A DNA stretch of 14,738 bases, taken from positions 1-14,738 of the forward strand of contig JAMOUE010000077.1 in the NCBI GenBank assembly GCA_027068235.1, written 5' to 3'. The notes beneath the pieces are model-generated. The model saw nothing but the letters and a program-made list of their open reading frames with translations, made no database searches and was not told where the DNA came from. Made by a program: the position numbers and the translations under genes. This document shows, piece by piece, positions 6,728 to 12,852 of the stretch; positions within the stretch are counted from its first letter, which is position 1; every line of letters begins with the position of its first letter. The stretch comes from Deltaproteobacteria bacterium (GTDB taxonomy: Bacteria > Desulfobacterota > Dissulfuribacteria > Dissulfuribacterales > QOAL01).

Positions 6728-7249
6728 CTAGCGGGTCTTTTTGGGCGCAAGCACCATGGTCAGTGTGCGGCCTTCCATATTGGGCATATGTTCTACCACA
6801 GATATGTCGGCCATCTCTTCTGCTATCTGTTTCAGCATCTGCGCGCCCAATTCGGGATGAACAATCTCCCTTCCCCTGAACTGTACGGTGACCTTGACCT
6901 TGTTCCCCTGGTTAAGAAACTTGACGATCTTTTTCTTCTTGACGTTCATGTCATGAACATCGGTTCTAGGCCGCATCTTGACTTCCTTGACATGGATCAC
7001 GGTCTGGCGCTTCTTGGCCTCCTGGGCCTTTTTGCTCTGTTCGTAACGATACTTTCCGTAATCCATAAGGCGACAGACAGGTGGTTTGGCATTTGGAGCC
7101 ACCTCTACCAGGTCGAGACCAACCTGATTTGCCCTATCCAAGGCCTCTTCCAAGGTTACTATGCCAACCTGCTGTCCTTTTTCGTCAACCAGGCGAACTT
7201 CAGACGCCCTTATCCCTCTATTTACCCTTGCTTGCTGTTCTCTGGTGAT
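6728..7249 (-). CDS. infC: translation initiation factor IF-3, with a probable ATC start codon
   Basis: IF3 binds the 30S subunit, prevents 50S joining, and checks the start codon and initiator tRNA. The N-domain is recognisable from ARVNRGIRASEVRLVDEKGQ through GLDLVEVAPNAKPPVCRLMD and the helical linker YGKYRYEQSKKAQEAKKRQ; the C-domain contains EVKMRPRTDVHD and VTVQFRGREIVHPELG. The first standard start in this frame, TTG at 7153, would remove the ~30 conserved N-terminal residues. Upstream, the frame has no ATG, GTG or TTG, but an ATC at 7249-7247 lies six bases after a perfect GGAGG (7260-7256) and gives 173 residues, near E. coli's 180. E. coli infC starts with AUU, and that rare codon lets IF3 repress its own synthesis (established). 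The start overlaps the thrS end by 28 bp. The protein call is firm; the exact start is strongly inferred. Confidence 0.95.
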   Translation of the reverse strand: MTREQQARVNRGIRASEVRLVDEKGQQVGIVTLEEALDRANQVGLDLVEVAPNAKPPVCRLMDYGKYRYEQSKKAQEAKKRQTVIHVKEVKMRPRTDVHDMNVKKKKIVKFLNQGNKVKVTVQFRGREIVHPELGAQMLKQIAEEMADISVVEHMPNMEGRTLTMVLAPKKTR

Positions 7250-9183
7250 GTGACACCTCCCATTTTTTCTTCTTGTGCCTGCCTGTTTAGAAGATCTACA
7301 AACTTGTCAACAGACATGGCCTCCAAGGTTTCTCCTCTCCGAGTTCTAGGACTGACTGTTTTATCAGCCACTTCCTGATCCCCCAAAACTAACATAAACG
7401 GTATCTTTTCCAACTGGGCCTCTCTTATCTTTTTGCCCAACTTTTCGTTTCTAAGATCAATGTCGGCCCTTATTCCTCTGGCCCTTAAAATATCAAGCAC
7501 CTCTCTAGCCCATTCATCCTGCCTATCGGTTATGGTCATAACCCTTGCTTGAACAGGGGAAAGCCATATGGGAAAGGCGCCTGCATAGTGTTCTATCAGA
7601 ACCCCAAAAAACCTTTCAAGAGATCCCAAAAGTGCCCTATGGACCATTATCGGTGCATGTTCCTTGCCATCTTCACCTGTAAACTTTACATCAAACCTTT
7701 CTGGCAGATTAAAATCCACCTGAATGGTTGAACACTGCCAAGACCTATCGAGACAGTCCTTTATCTTTATGTCTATCTTGGGACCATAAAAGACGCCTTC
7801 ACCTGGATCAATCTCATATTCCAAGCCCTTGGATTCAAGCGCCCTGCGTAGGGCATTGGTCGCAAGCTCCCAATGTTCGTCACTTCCCACATACTTCTCA
7901 GGCCGTGTTGAAAGATATATGTCATACTTCTTAAAGCCAAAGACCTGGAGCATGTATAAGGTCATATCTAAAATCTCAATGATCTCCGCATCGAGCTGTT
8001 CGGGCATACAGAATATATGGGCATCGTCCTGCGTAAAGCCTCTCACCCTCATGAGGCCGTGGAGCGTTCCTGTACGTTCATACCGATAAACCGTTCCAAG
8101 CTCGCACCACCTGAGGGGAAGCTCCCTATAACTCCGCTTTCTGGAATTATAGATGGCGATGTGAAAAGGACAATTCATGGGTTTTATCTGATACTCCACC
8201 TCATCTATCTGCATGGGAGCATACATGTTTTCAGAATAGAAATCCAAGTGTCCACTTGTTTTCCAAAGATCTCTTTTGGCGATATGGGGGGTAAAAAGAA
8301 GACTGTATCCCCGTTTCAGGTGTTCATCCCGCCAAAAGTCTTCCATTATCTTCCTGACAAGCGCCCCCTTGGGATGCCAAAGTATGAGCCCTGGACCAAT
8401 GGATTCCTCAATGGAGAAAAGCTCGAGTTCTTTTCCAAGTTTTCTATGATCTCGTCTCTTTGCCTCTTCAAGGCGCTCTATATGCTCCTTTAGCTCCTTC
8501 TTGTCAAAAAAAGATGTACCATAGATCCTTTGGAGCATCTCCCTATTCTCATCACCTCTCCAAAAGGCCCCTGCAACATTAAGCAATTTGAAGGCAGGAA
8601 TCTTCCCTGTATCAGGAAGGTGTGGGCCACGGCAAAGATCTATAAAATCTCCCTGTTTGTAAAGGGATACCTTTTTCTCTCCCTGTTCCTTAAGCTCTAG
8701 GAGAAGTTCTACCTTGTACGGCTCATTGGCCTTTTGGAAGAAAGAGATGGCCTCGTCAATATCCATCTCCACTCTTTCAAGAGGCAGGGCCTTTTTGGAG
8801 AACTCCTTCATCTTTTTTTCTATCTTTTTAAGATCATCTGGAGAAAAGGGCTTTGGAGTGTTGAAGTCGTAATAAAAACCTTGCTCAATGGCAGGGCCGA
8901 TTGCAACTTGCACATCAGGATACAACTCTTTAACAGCCTGAGCCATAAGATGCGCTGTGGTATGACGAAGCACATCTAGAGCCTCTTCGTCTCCCAAAAA
9001 GACCGGGCTCAACTCACAATCTTTCTCAAGCCTATAGCTCAGGTCCTTTAGCTCTCCATCTACCTTTGCCAATATGAGCCTTTTTCTTTGCTTTTTACTG
9101 AGGCCTTCAGACAGAACCTCGCCTGCACTTTTACCTTCTTCTACTTCTATTGTCTGACCGTCTTCCCTTCTGACTTTAATCAT
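7222..9183 (-). CDS. thrS: threonine--tRNA ligase
   Basis: This class II synthetase charges tRNA-Thr with threonine; 653 residues is the full bacterial length. Domains in order: TGS at ~1-62; the N2 editing domain at ~70-225, with the zinc/active-site set H74-T-T-A-H78, C184 and H188 (CRGPHLP); the catalytic core at ~245-540, with zinc ligands C338 (PMNCPFH), H389 (DDAHIF) and H515 (VHRALLGS), and motif 2 around YRYERTGTLHGLMRVRGFTQ; and the anticodon-binding domain at ~545-640. These correspond to E. coli residues offset by a few positions, so both charging and removal of mischarged serine should work. The ATG start lies just after GGGGAC, a fair ribosome site. The gene follows a 192 bp leader with a terminator hairpin, and its last 28 bp overlap infC and carry the infC GGAGG site. 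Confidence 0.98.
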   Translation of the reverse strand: MIKVRREDGQTIEVEEGKSAGEVLSEGLSKKQRKRLILAKVDGELKDLSYRLEKDCELSPVFLGDEEALDVLRHTTAHLMAQAVKELYPDVQVAIGPAIEQGFYYDFNTPKPFSPDDLKKIEKKMKEFSKKALPLERVEMDIDEAISFFQKANEPYKVELLLELKEQGEKKVSLYKQGDFIDLCRGPHLPDTGKIPAFKLLNVAGAFWRGDENREMLQRIYGTSFFDKKELKEHIERLEEAKRRDHRKLGKELELFSIEESIGPGLILWHPKGALVRKIMEDFWRDEHLKRGYSLLFTPHIAKRDLWKTSGHLDFYSENMYAPMQIDEVEYQIKPMNCPFHIAIYNSRKRSYRELPLRWCELGTVYRYERTGTLHGLMRVRGFTQDDAHIFCMPEQLDAEIIEILDMTLYMLQVFGFKKYDIYLSTRPEKYVGSDEHWELATNALRRALESKGLEYEIDPGEGVFYGPKIDIKIKDCLDRSWQCSTIQVDFNLPERFDVKFTGEDGKEHAPIMVHRALLGSLERFFGVLIEHYAGAFPIWLSPVQARVMTITDRQDEWAREVLDILRARGIRADIDLRNEKLGKKIREAQLEKIPFMLVLGDQEVADKTVSPRTRRGETLEAMSVDKFVDLLNRQAQEEKMGGVTSPENSKQG

Positions 9184-9207
9184 CTGTCCCCATGTCCTCG
9201 TATGATC
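9178..9207 (-). promoter_or_regulatory. possible hairpin over the thrS ribosome-binding site
   Basis: In the minus-strand RNA, GAUCAU (9207-9202) can pair with AUGAUU (9183-9178; one G-U pair), placing the thrS start codon in the 3' arm and the purine-rich ribosome site in an 18-base loop. The stem is short. E. coli ThrRS represses its own mRNA through a tRNA-like operator in this position, but I see no convincing tRNA-Thr mimic here. Confidence 0.22.
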
Positions 9208-9215
9208 CTGATGTT

Positions 9216-9266
9216 TTACCGATGCCCTGCAATAAAAAAGGCATCTGGGCCAATAACATTGACCAT
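9216..9266 (-). CDS. possible 16-codon leader ORF overlapping the thrS terminator (speculative)
   Basis: An ATG (9266-9264) in the loop of the terminator has GAGG seven bases upstream, located in the 5' stem arm. It reads MVNVIGPDAFFIAGHR and stops at TAA 9218-9216. It has no threonine codons, so it is not a classical threonine attenuation peptide. Ribosomes on it would stop the hairpin forming, which is the only reason to list it; it may be chance. Confidence 0.15.
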   Translation of the reverse strand: MVNVIGPDAFFIAGHR

Positions 9267-9276
9267 TCAGATGCCT
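9234..9276 (-). terminator. rho-independent terminator or attenuator in the thrS leader
   Basis: On the minus strand, AGGCATCTG (9276-9268) and CAGATGCCT (9247-9239) form a perfect 9 bp stem around a 20-base loop, followed at once by TTTTTT (9239-9234; the last stem base is part of the run). This is a good intrinsic terminator. It lies downstream of tRNA-Val and 51 bp before the thrS ATG, so it either ends the tRNA transcript or attenuates read-through into thrS. No T-box consensus or competing anti-terminator stands out. Confidence 0.75.
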
Positions 9277-9315
9277 CTTTCTTACAAATTTTGTGGGACA
9301 AAGTAAATATTTATT

Positions 9316-9340
9316 AAAAAAACCAGCCTTTTCTTTGGCT
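9316..9340 (-). terminator. weak candidate terminator after tRNA-Val
   Basis: On the minus strand AGCC (9340-9337) pairs with GGCT (9328-9325) around an 8-base loop, followed by GG and seven T residues (9322-9316). The stem is only 4 bp, so termination here would be partial at best. The stronger hairpin at 9234-9276 follows downstream. Confidence 0.3.
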
Positions 9341-9375
9341 CTGTAAACTGAAATTCACCATAAAAAAATAAAACC

Positions 9376-9450
9376 TGGTAGGCGCGGGCGGGATCGAACC
9401 GCCGACTTCTACCGCGTCAAGGTAGCGCTCTCCCCCTGAGCTACGCGCCT
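9376..9450 (-). tRNA. tRNA-Val, anticodon GAC
   Basis: The minus strand folds into a complete cloverleaf: acceptor AGGCGCG/CGCGCCT (7 bp), T8-A9, D stem GCTC/GAGC, anticodon stem CTACC/GGTAG with loop TTGACGC (anticodon GAC at 9418-9416, reading GUC and GUU), variable loop AAGTC, T stem GGCGG/CCGCC with loop TTCGATC, discriminator A (9379), and an encoded CCA (9378-9376). The first pair is A-U, not the more usual G-C. It is 72 bases without CCA. It lies 192 bp upstream of thrS on the same strand and is likely co-transcribed up to the terminator. Confidence 0.97.
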
Positions 9451-9479
9451 GCAACCCCGAAACGAAACAATGGATTTGT

Positions 9480-9520
9480 CTGATAACAAGAATTATATTT
9501 CATGTCAAGATGGAGGTTAA
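9480..9520 (-). promoter_or_regulatory. candidate promoters for tRNA-Val and the thrS operon
   Basis: Two overlapping sigma70-like pairs are visible on the minus strand upstream of the tRNA. The first is TTAACC (9520-9515), 17 bp, TATAAT (9497-9492, perfect -10). The second is TTGACA (9508-9503, perfect -35), 17 bp, TATCAG (9485-9480). Either would start transcription some 20-40 bases before the mature tRNA end at 9450. The first overlaps the ribosome site of the divergent HD-domain gene. Confidence 0.5.
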
Positions 9521-9523
9521 GCC

Positions 9524-10717
9524 ATGATTTCAACTGAACTCGTAAAAAGAATATTTGAAGCGGCAAGCATTCAGAGATGGAACGACCATGTAAGACCTGT
9601 TGAATTGACAGAGCTGGACAAACAGTCCCACAAGATGCTCATTGCCTACATGCTTGCCAGGTTTCAGGAACAGCTCCAGAAAATAAATTGGCTCCAACTG
9701 ATTGAAGGCGGCTTCTTTGAGTTTTTGCAAAGAGTGGTGCTAACCGACATAAAGCCCCCTGTATTTCATTACCTTATGAAAAAGGCAGGCACTGAGCTTA
9801 ACCGTTACGTGCTTGAACAGGTGAAAGAAGAGCTAAGAGGCCTGGTAAGCCTTTCCACAGGGCGTCCTTTGGCAGATGAAATGAAGATATACCTGGAAGA
9901 CAGCAGCTATGGAGCCGTGGAAAGACGCATCTTGAGTGCTGCCCACTATCTTGCCACCAAATGGGAATTTGATCTTGTTTATCATGCCTTTCCAAAGATG
10001 TATGGAATTGAGGAGACCAAAAGGGAAATAGAAGACAAGATCGAAGATTACTATGAGCTTACAGGCGTTCAAAAGATCCTACTTGGCGGCAAGTCCCATC
10101 ACTTTGTAGACCTCTTGAGTCAGCTAAGATTTCAAAAAAGGTGGTCAAAAACCCCTCGGATTCCACAGACTACAGTACTTGGACACATGCTTGTTGTTGC
10201 ACTCTTTTCATATCTGCTGACCCCACTTCTCACTAAAAAGCCCTGCCCCAAAAGGCTTTACAACAACTTCTTTTCTGCACTCTTTCATGACCTTCCAGAG
10301 GTATATACCAGAGATATCATCTCTCCTGTAAAAAGAAGGGTCGCTGGCCTGGACCGGGTCATTCTGGAATATGAAAAGAAGAAATTAGAAGAAAAGATAC
10401 TGCCGCTCCTGCCTGATTCGTGGCAAGAAGAGGTGGTCTATTTTCTTGAGCACCAATTTGACAATAGGATAGTGGAACATGGTAGGTGCAAGGTGGTGGA
10501 AGAGATTACAGATGAAATGAATACAGACGAGTTTTCACCTGTTGACGGCTCCCTGGTTAAGATCGCTGATGAAATGGCAGCCTACTGGGAGGCCGCCATT
10601 TCTGTATCTCATGGAATACGCTCTCCTCATCTTGAGGAGGCAATATCGTCCCTTGAATCAAAATATAAAAAAGACCAAAGGTTTTCGCCTATATTTTCAA
10701 CCAAAGGTTACTCATAA
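9524..10717 (+). CDS. YfbR-like HD-domain phosphohydrolase family protein
   Basis: This 397-residue cytoplasmic protein has no signal peptide. Its C-terminal half is an HD domain of the YfbR/COG1896 kind: RW at 206-207, H221 (TVLGHMLVVALFSYLL), H255-D256 in ALFHDLPEVYTRDIISPVK, and D349 in KIADEMAAYWEA. That supplies the H...HD...D metal set of these nucleotidases. E. coli YfbR is a 5'-deoxynucleotidase of about 200 residues, so this protein is twice as long. The N-terminal half (~18-105) also has RW (18-19), a histidine (H36), FF, and LTDIKPPV where the second half has YTRDIISPV, suggesting a duplicated HD fold that has lost the HD pair. The ATG has a strong GGAGG site seven bases upstream. 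The gene is divergent from tRNA-Val and overlaps the pglB end by 10 bp tail to tail. Substrate unknown. Confidence 0.85.
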   Translation: MISTELVKRIFEAASIQRWNDHVRPVELTELDKQSHKMLIAYMLARFQEQLQKINWLQLIEGGFFEFLQRVVLTDIKPPVFHYLMKKAGTELNRYVLEQVKEELRGLVSLSTGRPLADEMKIYLEDSSYGAVERRILSAAHYLATKWEFDLVYHAFPKMYGIEETKREIEDKIEDYYELTGVQKILLGGKSHHFVDLLSQLRFQKRWSKTPRIPQTTVLGHMLVVALFSYLLTPLLTKKPCPKRLYNNFFSALFHDLPEVYTRDIISPVKRRVAGLDRVILEYEKKKLEEKILPLLPDSWQEEVVYFLEHQFDNRIVEHGRCKVVEEITDEMNTDEFSPVDGSLVKIADEMAAYWEAAISVSHGIRSPHLEEAISSLESKYKKDQRFSPIFSTKGYS

Positions 10718-12819
10718 CTATCTGCCTTTATCTTCCATATCTGGAAAAGAGGGGTGTTGAGTGCAACTGGCTCAAAATAGGTGGTGTTAAACTTGTGTCT
10801 CAAAAAAAGCTTGTTGAATACAGACTCTGCAATGTCTTCACTCATGAGCGCAGAGTAGCTTCCTGGGATCACCTCTAAGTGGTAGCCTTGCTCAACAGGA
10901 TATGTTCTTTTGTCTATTTTGTAAGGATATCTAATATAAAGTGCCTTCAAAGGTATGGCCTTACCCCCAAAATATACGATCCCATTGCTTATATCAGCCT
11001 TTAAAGATTGGCCCCTGTTGGTTACGGCAGTAATGACCTGGCCTTTCACTTTGGTGTTATAGAAAGGAAGATATGTGGGATGGATACCATCATGTTTGGC
11101 TGGGTCCCACGATCCAAGCCAAAACCACCAGTAGTTGGTAACGGTAAGACGCCAATCCGTAAAAAGATAGACTGGTCGTGTCTGTTTGGGGAAAAAGAAA
11201 CTAAGCCAATCCTCAACTGTTACAATGTCTTTTTGAGGCTTTAGGCCGGCAGATGCTATCATGCGCTCTGCATTTACCGGGCCTGCAGACAAGACCTCTT
11301 TTATAAACCTAAAACCCTTTGTGGTATTGTCCCCAAGGGCGTGATAAACCGTGTGTGTCCCATGTATAATTCCCCTTTGAACAAAAAAGTTCATAATATT
11401 GGCTGCAAGTCTATCATCAGATGTGGTGTATGGAATGCCATTAAATACAGAGCGTTCCCCGCCATGTACCTGGCCATCATTTATAGTTGCCCTCTTAGCC
11501 CAATAAATCATGGGATAGCCATGGTCCCACCAGGCCCAAATAACCGAATTGGGCGGGGTCTTTTCCTTTGCCTCAACCATGCCCTTTATAAGAAAAGGTG
11601 GCTCTTTAGGCCAAAAGGTCTTTGCAAAACCCTTTTGCACCGAAGGATAAATCAGGATCGATATTACTGCTGCCATAATTGCCCATCTCATCAGAGGAGA
11701 TCCTAGTCTCTCCTTCAAAAAGTAGTAGCTCTCATAAAGTATACAACCTATTCCAAGGGCTAAGGTGGGTGCCAGGAATATGAGAAATCTTTTTGCAAAG
11801 AAAAAGGAAAGGCCACTTAGGATCAACGGCACGGCCAAATATAACGCCTTGGCTCTAAAGCGGTAAAAAAGGAACAAAAGACCAATTATGCCTGTAGAAA
11901 AGGCAAGGATACTATCGGTGGTCTTTGCGATAATTTCTCCAAAACTTGGGATTGCCTGTTCTGAAATAGAAACACCTATATTTGGAAAATCTCCTGCAAC
12001 TTCCTTTGATATGTATTTGTAAATATTTGCTATATGCTGAACCGACTTTATAGGAAGATCTGCTCCACTTAAAAAGAAAATGGCAAGCACAAACGTTATT
12101 AGTAGGCCAAAGAATATGGCCCCTTCCCTCTTGTCTGGTCTGTAGAAAAGAACTATTGCCACAGCCGTTGGCAAAAGAGCGATGACTGTTGCCACCTGAG
12201 GCGTTTGATCCCACCACCACATAAAGAGAAAGTAGTTCAGCAAGACCCCTAAAAACCATAGATATCTAGAACGTCCTTTGGTTTCGCCAAACTTAAGGGC
12301 AAAAAAGACGGCTGCCATAGCAAAAGTGACGTTCATACAGTCTGTATCAAACCAACCAAGACTGCTTCTATATACGTAATAAAATGACATGAGTGAAAAG
12401 AGGCCTGCCACACATCCCATTATGGGGCCTCCATAAAAGCGCCCAATACCATAAACAGGGAAAAAGAGCGCAAGCCCCAGAACAGCCGGCGCAACAGCGG
12501 CAATCCAGTTCAAAGAGGCCCCTGTAATCTTTTGGACGCCAAAGGCAATGGAAGACAGAAGTGGCGGAGGCTGAGGTCTTGGTGGACAGTCTGGAACAGC
12601 GCGCTTTTCATCTATGGGGTGATAGGCATCTTCAACAAGGTCCCGCGCAAGCGTCAGGTAGTAGTATCCGTCAAAGGTTGTAAGAAGCGGCTGTGAGTTA
12701 AAAAATGCCCTGTCTGGCTGGGCATTCCAATCTTGTAAGTCCTCTATCCTAACTAGAAAGGCAACAAGAAGTACAAGAATAATAAAAATGAGTTCTGTCC
12801 ATCTACTGTTCGTAAACAA
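10708..12819 (-). CDS. pglB: PglB/STT3-type oligosaccharyltransferase
   Basis: This 703-residue membrane enzyme moves a lipid-linked glycan onto asparagine in exported proteins. The N-terminal two thirds hold about a dozen hydrophobic segments, starting at ~9-24; the last ~280 residues form the periplasmic domain. Family motifs are present: catalytic D50 in the first external loop (TFDGYYYLTLARD), FDTD at 157-160, the SxxE-type motif with E287 (SISEQAIP), R344 after the later membrane segments, and WWDHG at 430-434, the acceptor-binding WWDYG motif with Y to H. The distal part continues to resemble Campylobacter PglB (PVYLFTDWRLTV; FQIWKIK at the end). The start is TTG with GGAGG nine bases upstream (12833-12829); no in-frame ATG lies before it. 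It is 33 bp downstream of glnE and probably co-transcribed. No glycan-assembly genes are in view, so the glycan is unknown. Confidence 0.9.
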   Translation of the reverse strand: MFTNSRWTELIFIILVLLVAFLVRIEDLQDWNAQPDRAFFNSQPLLTTFDGYYYLTLARDLVEDAYHPIDEKRAVPDCPPRPQPPPLLSSIAFGVQKITGASLNWIAAVAPAVLGLALFFPVYGIGRFYGGPIMGCVAGLFSLMSFYYVYRSSLGWFDTDCMNVTFAMAAVFFALKFGETKGRSRYLWFLGVLLNYFLFMWWWDQTPQVATVIALLPTAVAIVLFYRPDKREGAIFFGLLITFVLAIFFLSGADLPIKSVQHIANIYKYISKEVAGDFPNIGVSISEQAIPSFGEIIAKTTDSILAFSTGIIGLLFLFYRFRAKALYLAVPLILSGLSFFFAKRFLIFLAPTLALGIGCILYESYYFLKERLGSPLMRWAIMAAVISILIYPSVQKGFAKTFWPKEPPFLIKGMVEAKEKTPPNSVIWAWWDHGYPMIYWAKRATINDGQVHGGERSVFNGIPYTTSDDRLAANIMNFFVQRGIIHGTHTVYHALGDNTTKGFRFIKEVLSAGPVNAERMIASAGLKPQKDIVTVEDWLSFFFPKQTRPVYLFTDWRLTVTNYWWFWLGSWDPAKHDGIHPTYLPFYNTKVKGQVITAVTNRGQSLKADISNGIVYFGGKAIPLKALYIRYPYKIDKRTYPVEQGYHLEVIPGSYSALMSEDIAESVFNKLFLRHKFNTTYFEPVALNTPLFQIWKIKADSYE

Positions 12820-12852
12820 GGGGGGTATCCTCCATGTGTGCTTTTAAGATTT

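Noticed and set aside
9184..9194. ATG overlapping the thrS start (ATG GGG ACA GAT GAT TAA) as a leader peptide
   Set aside because: Five codons only, and the GAGG is two bases from the ATG, too close for initiation.
9184..9375. A T-box riboswitch before thrS
   Set aside because: No T-box consensus near the terminator and no specifier-loop pattern could be found.
11912..12259. Second minus-strand frame inside pglB
   Set aside because: It overlaps the conserved membrane part of pglB in another frame and resembles no protein.
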